Numbered from the stretch's first letter, positions 35,224-49,092 are shown. The stretch is DNA of 64,000 bases from Lateolabrax maculatus (GCA_031216445.1 CM062211.1:5904501-5968500), one strand, 5' to 3'. The notes: generated by a model from the letters alone, not told the origin. Numbers and translations: made by a program.

Positions 35224-36600
35224 ACAGCTATACTTATGAGGACATTCACTGACATAATGCATTTCCCAACCTCTAACCCTGACCTTAACCATCAAAACTA
35301 AATGCCTGACCCCAACCCTTACCCTGACCTGAACCTAAACTTAATTCTAATCTGAACCTTAAAACCAATTCTGAACCCTCAAACAGCCCGTTGAATGTGT
35401 CTCAGAAAGTGAGGACCGGCCAAAATGTCCTCACTTTCCAAAAATGTCCTCACTCCCATGGTCTAAAACTCAAACTGGTTCTCACAAAGATAGTTGTAGA
35501 AGAGCACACACACACACACACACTACTTTATTGGATCTACTTCCTACTGGAATAGTCCCAACACACAGTCTGTGAATTATCCATTACATTATCCATCCGT
35601 TACATCTTTTGAAATGTAATTTTATTAGTGCTGTGAGCGGCACAAAGGAAAGTGGATTCACCTCCATTTTAATAAGTTAACAGTAGACTGAGCGATAGAT
35701 CTCTTAAAACCTGCTCCAATAAAAACAAAAATATCTGCCTAGCTAGATACTATTCAGAGGTAAATGTCAAGAGATTTTTGTGGGGGATTCCGGTGAGTTT
35801 ACATAGGAAAGACTTTATTGTTGGAGTTCAGATAGCAATATATTTGTTTATTCAAACATTTTAATAATATTCCTCATTGAGATACATTAATAATCTGTAT
35901 TACCACTACAACAGGATTGATGTATCCAGCAGGTGGCGCCACACAACCAAAAATCAAACTCAATGCTGGTTATATTTATGCTGCCTGTCCAATTTATGCC
36001 CATTCTCCCCATTTTTCTGTTTCTGCTTGTCACACAGATTCATATTAATATTCATGCTTTCATTAATTAAAATAAATTAATCGAATTAGGGAAGGGTATA
36101 TTAAATATTCACAACTTCTGATGACACACCCATCTTTTCAACTGGAAATTAAGATCATTAATGTCCTTAATGTTAATCTTTTTATATACAGTCAATGGTT
36201 AATCTTAGAGAGTGAATTTTAGGCCACTGAAAAGCCACAGTGGTGCAGTATTATACGCGCATGAGTTATCAGAAACAGCGGAAAGGAAAGCTACTCAAAT
36301 AAAGATACCATTGTTTCGTTTATCTGCATTTCCTATTGCTCCTCTCTGCCTCGTCAAGCCAACTACAGTTTTCTAGTATTAAAGCGGAAGTAAGTTGACT
36401 TCCCTATTAAATTAGATAATTATTAAATATGTCAAAACAGAACCACGATAATGTATGTATGCATGTATGTATATAGACAGTATAGAATAAAATGAGTTAT
36501 TGTTTGTCACTTTTATCTTGAATACTGTGACCAGACCGGACTCTTGTTTTGAAAGCTCTGATGGAAACCAACACACCGGTGGCCGGGGATGGTTTTATTT
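34981..36600. other. Divergent intergenic region between phyh and cdk17
   Basis: Contains the phyh upstream satellite edge, a short (AT)n run near 35084-35098, a dispersed repeat (35188-35522) and AT-rich DNA. No exon was recognised. It should hold promoter elements for both genes. Confidence 0.5.
35188..35522. repeat. Dispersed fish repeat bounded by CA microsatellites
   Basis: Flanked by (CA)n at 35190-35217 and 35504-35522. The interior has 'gtttgtacagctatacttat' and 'gaggacattcactgacataa', a degenerate CCTAACC-like stretch (35270-35385), then 'aaaatgtcctcact' repeated. I recognise this as a common teleost repeat; the CA runs at both ends are characteristic of it. Confidence 0.55.
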
Positions 36601-36604
36601 TGAA

Positions 36605-36618
36605 ACGTCACCGGAAGT
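36605..36618 (+). promoter_or_regulatory. cdk17: CRE half-site plus ETS site at the cdk17 promoter
   Basis: ACGTCACCGGAAGT joins a CREB/ATF half-site directly to an ETS/GABP site in a CpG-rich, TATA-less region just before the presumed first exon. Factor binding is inferred. Confidence 0.5.
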
Positions 36619-36976
36619 CCCGTTCTGACCATTGTGTGGGGCGTGATGGCAGCTGGCTCGCACCCCTCCCGTCTCCCGTGTCGACGGCAGATCCTCCTCC
36701 AGCCTCTTTAAACTGGTTTCGCCGCCACTCCAGCGACATTTTGAGGGCTCCGCTGTCCGGCCCTCCGCCCTCTCTCCCCCTCGCGTTTCTCTGCGCGTCT
36801 CGGAGGATACTCGCTCCTTCTCCGTCGGGGCCGTCTTGGGGGGAAAACGCCGCCGCCGAGCCCGGACGGAGCTGTGTTTCAGGCTGCTTTCGCGGGTCGG
36901 GTAACGCGGAGGAGGGCGTCCGGGCCTGAGCTGCTCCGGGGAGTCGCCTCCAAGCGACGGGATCCATCGTTTTCAG
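36619..36976 (+). other. cdk17: Probable noncoding exon 1 (5' UTR) of cdk17, CpG island
   Basis: GC- and CpG-rich stretch ending in a donor, TTCAG|GTAAAT, at 36976/36977. The first coding exon (acceptor at 52183) has only 18 bases of leader, so a remote 5' UTR exon is needed, and this is the only CpG island upstream. A short upstream ORF starting ATGGCAGCT lies at 36646-36711 (21 codons plus stop). The exact transcription start is not visible. Confidence 0.5.
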
Positions 36977-38423
36977 GTAAATTCGCCCAAATGTCACGTC
37001 CGGAGCGCTCCGCGGGCTGTCCGACAATGGACTCCGTGACGTTACGCGTCGCCCGGGCGCTTCGGACGACGCGTGGACGGCGGCGTGTGGAAATGACAAC
37101 ACAGGAGGAAACGGCAGCTGCGGAATAATTCATGCAGAACTAGAGATGTATTTCATATTTTACAGATACCTACCGTTTCACCCTGTACAGTTATGACTGC
37201 TGGGTTCGCGCCTCGCACATATTTTTTAACAAAACATCTTTTATTGAATCTGTAATCATTGGTTTGTTTACATAACCTGTAAATTGGCAGCCAGGATACC
37301 CCCCCAGCGACAGGAACCTTATTGTACATTTTAGAAGGAGATGATCGAACAGAAATCCCAGGCAAACTGCAGGAATATAATCTGAATGCCAAAATATCAC
37401 ACTGCCTGTTGACATTAAGAGCGAGAAGAACATTCCTGCATGGTTGGCGAGATCAGGGCAAAGCAAATTAACGCCAACAACGCAGGAATGTGATTGACAA
37501 ATGTTCAAAATGTACCACAAACCCGCTGTCAAACACTGCAGACACACAGGCTTCAGGACATCACAGTCCGTACAACCACAGATCCATGGTGCCCACACCA
37601 GACTGGACTTAATCACATTTATTTATATAAATGTATTTATATAGATTCTCCTTTTTACATTTAAAGCAGAAGTTACAGTAATTCACAGTGAAAACGAGGA
37701 TATTTGCTTGCCTCAAGCACCTGCATATGGAAAAAAAGCTGTATTTTCTTGTATTTACTTTCTTAATATGACTTAACATAAATATGTAAACGTTGCCTTT
37801 AGTTTTGCCACATTCATTCAGGTCATATGGGGAGAAATGGAAGACTCGGCTGAAGACATGTCCTGCTGCTGACTTGAAAGCGTCCTTTAGCTTGTTGTAA
37901 AGCCGGCCTTTGAAATGGTTTGTGTATATGAATTTAAGATGACCTGAAAATGAGATCGACTTGAGCGGCCGTGGTTTTTAAGCAGTTGTTGCCAGTTCCA
38001 TTGAGATGCTTTTGCAGTTTGTGAATTGAGGTGGCAGATACCGCTGCACATCCTGCTTGTGAATTGCCTCAGGGGGATGGACAGAACTATGTTTTTTGCA
38101 GCCACCTCAAGTGTACGGTAAATCCCACACAACATGAGCGCACCATCCTGGAAACAGGGCGATATGAAGTGAATTGATGTTAGATAAACTTGTGTCTGAA
38201 CTTCTAAAATGCTTCATATTTCATAATCATTATGGTTAGCGTGTAGTACAGTCGTCAATCATGATATGATAATAGCACCAGATGATAATAACCGGTTATA
38301 TCGACCACTTATCATCCATTTCTCTAGCAAAGCATCAGTGATGCGTTTAGGCTCTTTTCCACTTCCTGTTTGACCTGGATTTACTTCCACCGCCCTTCAT
38401 CTGGAACAACTGGTCGCTCATTT

Positions 38424-38471
38424 GTATGTGTGTGTGTGTGAGTGTGTGTGTGTGAGAGAGAGAGAGAGAGC
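38424..38471. repeat. (GT)n then (GA)n microsatellite
   Basis: Imperfect GT run passing into a GA run, in cdk17 intron 1. Confidence 0.8.
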
Positions 38472-39027
38472 GTGTGCGTATTGACCCATATTCAGATCTA
38501 GGCTGTTGGCTTTGAGAGTGATACACCCCCAGAGGACAAAATAATTACCCCGACAGCCCCCTCCCCATGTCTGTGGGCCATATAGCAGCGCTTGTATCGA
38601 TCCGTCCCTGCATTAGGTTGCATACAGCAGGAACATGAGAGCGTATACCGTGAAATGTGGACACACTCACAAACACACACTCGCACTTTCTCACTTTTTC
38701 CCCTGGGACAGACAGATGAGGATAGGTACAGTGAAGTGCATTATCTAATTTACATTTTGAGACTTGTGATCGGTTTCAGTTTGAGAAATTAAAGGGGCCA
38801 CGTGTTGGGCTGCAGTGATTGGTTTGAAACTTCCTGTTGGAGCGAAAAGAGCATGAGCAGAAGTCAGGGTGAAACAGAGCACGTGGTCCTGTCAGCAGAA
38901 GGGATCACTGATGCCAATCTTGGTTGAAGCTCACATTCAACTAATTCTTTGTGTGCTGTTAAAGGTGCATTCCACCAATTTTACAAGTCATGCTCAGTTT
39001 ACTAGTCTTGAAGAGTACCACTCAGCT

Positions 39028-39375
39028 AGGGCTGAACGAAAATAAAAATCCTATTGTGATTATTTTGACAGATATTGCGATTGTGACATGAGTCACGGTT
39101 TTAGTGGGGATGGTAATTTTTGCATTTAATTTTCACAAAAGAAAATCTAAAAATGATAATGTAATTTCTGATGGGGTCTGTAACAAACACCTAGTTCTCT
39201 TACGTCTAGATAATATGGTTTGTAGGCCGTGACATGTAGCACCAAAATGCTTCATTTATAATGGTACGTTGTGACACATTTTACCTTTATCCCAAAAATT
39301 GCTGCTCCTGTGGCTTGGATATGTCACTCCGCCACGTTGCGATTCTGATAATAATTCGATTCATTGTTCAGCCCT
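39028..39375. mobile_element. hAT-like MITE in cdk17 intron 1
   Basis: Left end AGGGCTGAACGA and right end TTGTTCAGCCCT form inverted termini of about 12 bases with small mismatches, 348 bases apart. The interior is AT-rich with 'gatattgcgattgtgac' and, toward the other end, 'gttgcgattctgataa'. It has no coding capacity. No target duplication was seen. Confidence 0.65.
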
Positions 39376-39785
39376 ACGTTCAACCTCAGAGATAGTTGTT
39401 TAATGCCTTCTGTGGCTCTGGAACAGGTTTCCATGTGTGTTCGATTATGTGTACTTGAACTTGGAGAAATTTATTGCAGAAAGTCTCGGCCTCTGCTGTT
39501 TTGATTTTGACCATGAAGAGACAGGAGCGAGGATCACTCTCATTCACCGTATCACTGAAATATAATGTTTGCTTGTTACAGCTAAATGTGACTGTATTAT
39601 AATGTATAATATATACATATATATTGAACTGTTTTATATGTGTATGCTAGGACAACAAAAACATTATCATCTGTAGTGCAAAGCGTGGTGATATCCCACC
39701 ATGCTTTGCAGCAGAGCCGACTGCACTTACTGATGATCAGCCTCCAAAACTCTGTTGCTATTGACAACCAGGCCGGCAGCTTGCG

Positions 39786-39863
39786 ATCTCTCTCTCTCTC
39801 TCTCTCTGTTTTTCTCTTTCTCTCTCTTTCTCTCTCCCGTTTATATAACTCCAACTTGTGCGT

Positions 39864-39891
<28 letters not shown>
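39786..39891. repeat. (TC)n and (CA)n microsatellites
   Basis: A TC-rich tract (39786-39838) is followed, after a short unique piece, by a CA run (39865-39891). Confidence 0.85.
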
Positions 39892-39894
<3 letters not shown>

Positions 39895-40204
39895 AGGACC
39901 TCTCTTATCCCTGTAAGCTCTTTCACCCCTTCTCTTCTTTGTTGGTACCTCAGGAAGTACAGAAAATATAAAAAGTAGTAGAATGTAACTAAATCTGTGA
40001 GGAGGACCTGGTAACCACCCCTGGGGCTGATGAGAAATGTCTTCCTGCCACTGCACTGCCACAGGGTGGGCATCGTGTAGGTAAAGTAGTAATTATTGGG
40101 TTTTTTTGGGGTCTGACTAATTCTAGGGCTTCAAAATGAATACAATTAGTGTGGGCTGGGTGCAACGTGAACACACACACAACGCACACATCCGTAGCCA
40201 TATG

Positions 40205-40205
<1 letters not shown>

Positions 40206-40241
<36 letters not shown>
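40206..40241. repeat. (CA)n microsatellite
   Basis: Pure CA run in cdk17 intron 1. Confidence 0.9.
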
Positions 40242-40243
<2 letters not shown>

Positions 40244-40617
40244 GCTGATGAAGAAAGATATGTGAGCCATGCAAGGAATGCAGAGTGATGTGAGTCCTGA
40301 TGCGCACACAGAAATCATTTCACCAAGTTCAATATTGAAAACCACAAATAAAACTAGCAGCACTATGCATTTTTAGTTTGCATAAACATTAAAATAATAA
40401 CGTAGTCAATACCTTATTTAAACATACCACATCAAATGTGCATTAACATTAAAGACAGCAGACACACGACCCGAGAGAGAGAGAGACATAGAGGTACGTT
40501 ACTAACCATAAGGAATTTGACCGTGGTTTATTGTGAAACCGGTAACCATTTCATCCATCCACCTTATAATATTTTCATGTTGGTGCGTCAGAAGGGATGT
40601 TTGGTCTTGTAAGATGG

Positions 40618-40618
<1 letters not shown>

Positions 40619-40663
<45 letters not shown>
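40619..40663. repeat. (GT)n microsatellite
   Basis: Pure GT run of about 45 bases in cdk17 intron 1. Confidence 0.9.
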
Positions 40664-40665
<2 letters not shown>

Positions 40666-43600
40666 TAGACATGTCTTTGTTCTCTCTCATTCACACTTAC
40701 ACATTGCACAAACACACACTGCCGATCATTATTCCTGTATGTTTTGGCATCATGCCTTGTCCAGTTGCCCCCGGGATAAACCATCATGCTTTGCCAGGTG
40801 TGTGTGTGTTCGTATGGGGGATTTAGTTGGGTGACTGGGATTGGCTGATAATCTGGAGATTAACCAGTGGCATTGTTAGAGCAGCAGCAGCAGACGGAGA
40901 TTATACACACACACGCAGAGGTCACACGTAAAAATAAACAGGCCTGCAGTCCATTCATGAAGTCACTTTCCCTCATGTGGTGAGCACTCGCTGTAAACTC
41001 AAGTGGTGTCGTTTGACAGTTAGGTTGCTGTAATATTCATCACACACACACACAGACTAGTGAGGATCTGAACAGTGAGCAACTCGCCTGTATTGGTGAT
41101 CAGCATAATATATAATGAGATAAGTATGTGTCAAGCATATTTACAAAAGGCGTTTTGCATGTTGCAGGGGAATAATTTTTTCAAACCAGCCAGTCAGCTG
41201 GAAATAAGTGAATTTACAAGATGACAATGTCAATGTCAACTTTGCATTCAAAATGACATAATTCACTGAATGACACTTAATGACAAAAGTCATAAACATT
41301 CATAAAGACTCCTCCATGTTCATGACAGTGTCCTGTCAGTCTTTTGCACACCCTTTCAAATAAAGTGGTACCAGAGTTCCAATTACTTTTCACTGCCTGC
41401 CAGCTGTCTGTTAAGTAGTAGGCTGTTAAGATATAAAATCCAAAATAGTTTTCATAATACAAGATTATAATAGTTCATTTATGGTGCACACAAACACATA
41501 GAGACACAAATAAGTGGTACAGTGTTAGTGCCAAGTACTGTAGTTGACATTCTGCTGTTCAGTACATCCCGTCCTACACAACTCTCACCATCTGCCTGCT
41601 TCTCTGAAACAATTTTTGCTTCATCTCACCATCTCACATAATCATAACAATGAAATGATTCTACCCGCATTTCAATTTGATTTATTTCACTCACTTCACA
41701 GTCAAATTTTGTTTTTCGAGGCCATTGTTTGCCTCTTATTGGATTTTGAACCTGTGAGCTCTTGGATTTCAAGACAGACTGTGTCGCCTCGTTCTGATTG
41801 CCCTCTCTTACCCGGCTGCCTCCCCTCAGTTTAAATATCAGTCTCTGTATAAAAGTGAGTTTCCCTTTTAATCTCAAATAGGAATCTCTAATTATCTCTT
41901 TTTCTTCCCGGCGGGTTAATCATTACCTCACAGACAGGCGTTATCTGCAATCAGTGCCAAGAAAGTGCATTGAAAGTTCACTGCAAACAGTCACGAAAAT
42001 TGGACCACAGCAACTCATAGTCAAACCTTGTCGCTTCTTAATTTAGCCATTTCTAATTAATTCTACCAGAAGTGTGGCTCAGGTTCCCAAAACTCCTCTG
42101 AGGTTTTATTTGTCTTAAGCTCTTCACCGTATTAGCATTAGCAAGCATCTCTTTCATCATTATCTGAAAGGTCAGATCAATTCGTGGTCAGTATTGCAAG
42201 GTACGTTTGTACACACTAATAATCTGTTCTAATCAGATTAACGCTCCTACATGAGCAGTGAAGGCAGCCATGAAAGAAAGAAGACAGAAAACCCAACAAT
42301 GAAGAGGTTAAAACACAACCCCAGACTGTTTGATTGACAGGAGATCTCTGGGAAGCACACCACAGGCGGGGGCACGCGGCATCAAAGATAGAAACGAGAT
42401 AAAACCAGTAAACAGTCAGCCTTCATGAATGTTGCAGAGAAAGAAAAAGAAAAAATAAACCAATCAGTTCCATCGTGTTTGTTGATTATCAGCCGCAGGG
42501 AAAGAGAGAGGCGTCCGACCAGTGGCATCCATAGAGCTCAACGCAGAACATTGAATTAAAAAAAAAACTAACTTGTAAAAACAACACATTTTCCAGGGGT
42601 TAGTCTTGTCGTCGCCACGAGGTTGCCACGGCAACCAGCGGAGACTCCAAGAAGCCTTAGCCCCTGTAAAACCACAATGTGTAGTTTTTATGCTTAGTTT
42701 TTTTCTTTTTTCACAACAGATACGTGTTAATTACTGAGCTTTGGAGGTGTTTGCAGACAGGTTATATTTCTCAAAGCACATGAAGTTAGGCACCAAGATA
42801 TTCTTTGGCCAGCAAATGTCTGATGTAATGGATTAATAGGAAATGTTGCATCGTTGTCTCAGGCTGGGACGTCCCACCTTGCTTGGCACAAACACAGGGA
42901 AGAGCCCAGGCCACTGTTGGACGCTGCGAGCAGCACACCCACACGCACACACATGCACACAAAACAGGGCTTCTCAGGGAGTGAACACCTGTTCCCAAAA
43001 GCCTCGGGGTGAGACCGTGTTCAGGGGAGTGGTGAGGCGTGAGAAAGAGGATGTACGAAGGAAAGCCATAAAACAAACACGAGAGGAGGAGAAGTGGTAA
43101 TAGAGGAAGGGAGGTTAAGGTCCTGTTGTTATGTTGTGTATTAAGTTGTGTAAGATGACCCGCTATCCTTCAAATCTCTCTGTGGTTGAGCGTTTGTTTT
43201 TGTGTTGTTGGGTGTGGGCGACTGTAGCCGTTGGTTCTTTTAAAAGCTGCAGTTTGCAACTTTGCATGTGGATGACTGGTAGCAAGAGGTAACTGATTTG
43301 GCCTTCTCTGCCCAGGAACTTTTAACAAGAATCTGAATTTAGTTTTTTTTAATGACACAATGACCAGACAAAGTGAAATATCTGTGCATGAAATTCTCTA
43401 GACATTTGATTCATCTAAACAAAAAAAATGTCTAAGACTGTTTTGCATAAGGTTTGTCATTTGTCAGACATCATTCGTGATTGCTGTGTCATTAATTATA
43501 CAAAAATATGTTTTAATTCTTGTCAAACTTTTTTATTGAATACTTCTATTGAAACCTTTTCTCAGCTTTTCTATTTCAGTACAACACAATTGGCATAATA

Positions 43601-44831
43601 CACTCTCATTGGGAGTGTGTGTGCGTGCATGCGTGCGTGTGTCAACTTACGTTTCCCATCTCTCTCCACTGGAATTTGCCATCTCCAGCTGTGTGTTTGG
43701 ATTCACCCACCAGACATCCAGGCAGGAAAACGCACATTCTTGCATGTTGTGTTCATCCATGGACAGACCGGAAGCTCCTCATTAACCCTCGTTAGTCTGT
43801 TGTGGATGTAATGAGACAGACGAGCGTTATGTAACAGACGGACCAGAGACGGAGGGTGTTGATTTCACAAACACAATGGGGGGGGGGGGCATTGTATGTG
43901 TGGACATGTGTGCAGCAGCAGCAAAGAGAGGGTCAACAGCAGGTGCTTAATGTTTTCCTAAGAAACTAATTTTTACTGCCATTAAAGGATCGTCGACCCC
44001 CACATTAAATGCATGCACATATTACATACACATACTAGGAGCGTAAGAATGACATACAGTCCACTTAGACACAAGCAAATTTTATAGGTGCAGTTGGTTA
44101 TTTTATTAGACAGCAAAAAGAAACAAACCTGGGCTTGTAGCACACTATGCAGCTATGCACACAGCCAGAAGCTACAATGAGGTAAACGGGGCCACATGAA
44201 CATCATTCATGTGCAATAAAACCGCAGACACAGCGCTACATAACAACCACTTTCACTACACAAACAACACAGTGACTGTATGTAAATCTTCAGCTTTTGG
44301 ACAGGGCACCACGCTGTAAAACTTTTTCACTGAGTTTATACAATGCGGGTTAGTTACCATCTACAGACTTCAGTAGGCTATGTAAGGGATAGAGTTACTA
44401 AGCAACCGCCAGCTGGTCCTGGCAAAATAAACACCTAGAAGCCCTGTTTGAAACAAAGTAGCCGATACAAAGTAAAGCAGTCATTAAGTCCTTTCCTATA
44501 TTTGGCAGTTTAATTAAACGTGACCGGTCTGTTAGGTGTTCCACGTAGCCTGTCTGGCCTACATATTCTCAGTTCCCCCTTTCACATACACACAGTTATT
44601 TAATGCCTTTGTTAATATAAATACATAAATTAGTGCAGCTTTAAAAATAAATCTGGGACTGCTCTGGACAGCGTGATGCATTTCGAGCTTCTCTCCTGCT
44701 TCCAGCCTTGCGTTTGTTTACGTGTAGTCAGCATTCTTACACACACAAACATGTAAACACGTATGTGCACAAAATACTGGCAGCCTAAATTGCAGTACAG
44801 CAGTCTACCTGCTGCTGAGAGCTCCACCTCC

Positions 44832-44836
<5 letters not shown>

Positions 44837-44877
<41 letters not shown>
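44837..44877. repeat. (GT)n microsatellite
   Basis: Pure GT run of about 41 bases in cdk17 intron 1. Confidence 0.9.
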
Positions 44878-44878
<1 letters not shown>

Positions 44879-45067
44879 ATGGGGGGCGAGCGGGTGGTGG
44901 CTTGATTACAATCCTGGTGTGAACCACCGATAAGAGGATCATCTATCTTGCACACGATCTCTGTTTTGTAATTGGGAGATGGATGAAGTGTATTGCCTTT
45001 GGTGTGACCTCAAGCTAACCCCCCTACACACAAACACACACGTACTCCGACATATATATGTATATGA

Positions 45068-45158
45068 GTGTGTGTGTGTGTGTGTGTGTGTGTACAGTAA
45101 GTTTGTTTTTTGTAAACAGGTGATACTGGAGTGTCTGGGCATGCAGTCAAACCTTGGC

Positions 45159-45189
<31 letters not shown>

Positions 45190-45200
45190 TGTGTTTGTGT
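45068..45200. repeat. Two (GT)n microsatellites
   Basis: GT runs at 45068-45093 and 45159-45200 (the second with a GCGC interruption), separated by about 65 unique bases. Confidence 0.85.
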
Positions 45201-48200
45201 CAGCTGAGTTCCCTGTATGTTTTGTGGCCTGTGGGGTCTGTGTTTGTCATGTGGCAAGAGAGCGACAGGGTAATGGTGCACCACGTGCTGCGTTTACATT
45301 TGTTTATGTGTGTGTATTCAGCTGGGAGACACTGCAGCCTTCATAACTAAAAATAACATCTTCCCTCCAGCTCGCCCTTCCTCTCCTCAGTCTTTATCTT
45401 CATTTTTTCCATGGCTCCCATTAAACCCCAAGATCTGTGTTCTTCTCCGTCCTCTTCTTGTTGTTTTCTTCTCCGTGACGGCATCATGTTTTTGTTTATG
45501 TCTGTCCATGGTATGGATTATTTGCTTCATTATGGTCCATGATAACAATTTAGAATGTAATGCTTTCATATGTTGGGTTGAGCCACCAGCGTAAAGCAAA
45601 CTGGGATGGTGTTTGTCAAGAGATATGATTAGTCCCATATAACTAATATAGCCAAATCAGAACAAAGAGTTAAAGGATCAGCCGGAGGAACTTATCTGAG
45701 GAACTAAACAAGGAACTAAAACTCTCTTTTTGCACATTCCTGTTTGCGCTACCACAGCATCTGAAGAACCGTGAAGATTAGGACCCATGGTGGATTAAAA
45801 AACAACGGCAGCATTCGAAACGCAGTTTTCACACATGAAAACCGCAACACGGAGTCATCCTGTTGTTCCTTGTATTTACTGCTGCGCAACATGCTGAAGT
45901 GTAAGGCTGGAGCCTCAAACTTCAGCATCATAAATGATCATGTGGATGATTTCTGGTGTCTATTGTTGACCAGACCTTCTCACTTCAGTCTCACTTCTCT
46001 CTAAATCTCTCCCATGAAAGCTCATGAAACTGTTCTTCCTCTTCCCCTCCTGCCTCCCTTTATCACCCAAAGGCATTTTTTCATTCATGACCACTGGTAA
46101 TTTCCTGTTAATATTAACATTGTAGCCTTTTGTGCTCTCACAGACACACACAGGGTTATTTCAGCTCACCCCTCCGGGTCAGTCATGCTGAAGCTCCTTT
46201 TTAGTTTCTCTCAAGCACAACAAAGGGTCTTTCAGTGGAAAGCGCCCACTGCACCGGGCAGCAGCACTGATGCTCTGTTTGTGTGTGTCCTCATAGCTGC
46301 ACAAACACATGCTTGTGACTGTACTCAGCTGAAATGGGAACTTGAAGGCTGACGACAGTGCTAATAGTTGTGTTATGAGGCTGAAGATATTTTGGGCTGG
46401 TACTCAGAATATTTGGGATTTAACTTTTGCACGTCAAAACTGACTCTAAATGTTGGTATCTACACATTATAGGACAGGAAAGATTCATTCACTGGAAAAC
46501 TGCAATCTCCTGTTGGGTTAAAAAACATCAGAAAATCAGCAAACAGAGCTAAAATGCAGGAAATCGGCAGAGAGCACACAGTCATTATGAAATTGTCCAG
46601 AAATTTTTAATTTAAGCAGGTTTCACTGTTGTGGTAGTCAAAGATATCAGATGGAGGGATTCATCCACCCTGTAGGCTTGAGGGAGGTGACACCCTTTGG
46701 TGCTCCTGGCCTTTGAAGTCTTTGTAGTGGTGTACATCATGTAGGACAGACAGTGGTGCTTTGATTGTAATGTACACTGGCAATACGAGGGAAACTCCCT
46801 GGTGTCTGTGTGTCTGTCTGTGTGCTGCTGTGATCTCTCTGTGATCTCAGTGATGTAAGTGGGCCTGAGGCAGTGCAAACATTATTTTCACCTGTGATCC
46901 TAAGACCAGACATTTGTTAATGAGGACAAATCAAAAGTGGACACCTGCGTGAGTTCAGATTTCGCCTTCTAGCTTTTTCGACTGAGCTGTAGTTTTTTCA
47001 TCTAAACCGCTTTGATAAGCGTGTTTGGCACCATTTTAAATAAAACTGATTTCCATTCCGTGGTGTGCATGTGGGCAGTGAGCAGGCTGTGAATGTGGGC
47101 GACATCGGGTCAGTGAGAGACATTTACAGATAAAGGACACTTGACAATTGAATTATTACAAGATTTGCAAAGAAAACAAATCTTGCGAGACCCATTTGTC
47201 ATCGATGATAGGGAAGATACGGAGGATGTTTGTCGTGGAGCTGAGCTGATGAGTCAAACGAGGTTAAAAACAAATGACGTTTACGGTAAGCGCTGCCAAA
47301 GGTTAGAGGAAGGTTCTAGATATCTTTGTTAATAATGAATGAAAGGATAAAAGTAAGACTGGTTTTATTCTATATTGTACTACTACTATCAACATATCCC
47401 AAAGACCAAAATCAACAATGCATTCGTTTGTCTGTCGATTCTTTCTGACTCTCCGGGTCTGTCTGTCTCTGTCTCACAGACCGAGCTGAAGGAACATGTC
47501 GCTCAGCGCACTGCCGACACTCACTGGTGTGTTTTTAATGGTTTTGGAGAACAATGGAACTCTGCGGCACAGAGAAACAAGCTACTTTATATCATGCTCT
47601 GGCAGATAGACCTCATTTTCTTTTAGAGAAATTTGTTTTTCTCTACACAAGCAGTACTTGTTAGTCGGATCAGTTAATTTTTGTTTTTTTGCTGTAGGAT
47701 TTGTTGACATTTGTTGAGTTTTCAGGTAGAACATGGTTTGAAATCGGCGAACCCTACGATGCAGTAGGACTCAGTAAGCATTAAGTAATGAGCCACAAAT
47801 AAACCTCAGCATTGATCAATAGATCTCTTTGACGTGTGAGCTCTTTCTCCCTTCGGGCCCTGTTCTGTCCCAGCTTTCTCGTGTCCGCTTTCCAAAAGGA
47901 AAGTGATGATTCTATCTATTTTAAAGTGGTTGTGATTCTCATATGAGTGGGTCTATTTTGAGCAACGGTTTTAACAGCATTATCTGTTGTTTTCCTTTTG
48001 AGAAGTCGGCGGCACTGGCGACTGTTCGGCCTTCACCTCAAATCTCCCTCTGTTCTTTGTTTCGCTTGTTTTTGCTGTCAGTTTTACAACCATTAATAGA
48101 ACCAACAGAAATATATTTAAGAGAAAGTTGATCGTTTTTTAGATAAGATGGTATGAATTACTGTTGATAGTGATAGCAGTGTTTGTGTTTCAGCTCCGAA

Positions 48201-48254
48201 CAAAAAATATTGAAGTATCTCTTGAAATACAATTTTATAGAAAAAAGGCTTGAC

Positions 48255-48560
48255 ATTTTTGGAAATATGCTTATTTGCTTTCTTGCCCAGACTTAGACAC
48301 TCTCATGTCCGTCTGTTATATAGACAGCTTGGCTTAGCTTAGTTTAGCAGAGAGACTGAAAACAGCTTGCCCTGCTCTGTCCAAAGGTAGCAACATCCGC
48401 CTGCCAGCACCTCTAAAGTTTTGCCAATCGCGAGGTTGCCAGGCATCACTCTAAAGCTGTTTCCACAGCGTGGTACAGCCCGTCTCGACTTGACTCAACT
48501 CGCTTTTGGTACCAGGTACCTCGTTTTCCACTGTGGGTAGCTCCTTGTCTGTCACTGCCG
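48255..48560. repeat. Two dispersed repeats side by side
   Basis: 48255-48420 is a copy of the family also seen near 9858, 53654 and 54495: 'gacatttttggaaatatgct', then 'tttcttgcccagacttag', 'cagcttggcttagcttag' and 'ctctgtccaaaggtagcaac'. At 48458-48560 follows 'tttccacagcgtggtacagc', then 'cgactcaactcgctttt' style pieces and 'ggtaccaggtacct', which resembles another common fish repeat. Confidence 0.6.
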
Positions 48561-49066
48561 TCACATCATCCTCCACGTGATAACCCCCTTCACTTTTCCA
48601 GCAGTTGGGAAACAACATACGGTGGCTTTACTGTGGTCTTGAGAAGCTGCAGCCTTTGTTCACTGACAGACTGTGACTTACACTGTACATTTATCGCTAA
48701 ACTGACAACTCCAGTGCAAACCTTTCCCCAGGCTCTGCTCACATTCTCTTACACACCTTACGCACTGCCCTATTCCTTAAAGGAGCTACGCTACTCTTAC
48801 AACAGAGGACATCAAAGAGATGCTGTTCTTAATACGTCGGCACTTTAAAAAAAATCTGGGTCGTGTGAATAAAACTAATTACGGTCGCTCTTTATAGTAG
48901 TTTGGCTATTTAATAATGGCGGGTTGTGCAGGATGTCCCGGATTCCCTCAGACACTTGATTGGTCACCATATAAAAAGTGAATGCTTTTAATTACCAAAC
49001 CTGCCACGAACGCAAAAACTGGCTACTGATGCAATGTAGATGCACAGTATGTATAGTTAAACCACC

Positions 49067-49092
49067 TCTTTCTCTCTCTCTCACTCGCTCTC

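Noticed and set aside
36549..36929. 126-codon plus-strand frame in the cdk17 CpG island
   Set aside because: Proline/arginine-rich composition expected of GC-rich DNA, no similarity recognised, and it lies in the probable 5' UTR.
46612..46878. 88-codon minus-strand frame in cdk17 intron 1
   Set aside because: No domain recognised, no splice or promoter support, and part of it is a low-complexity TGTC-rich stretch.
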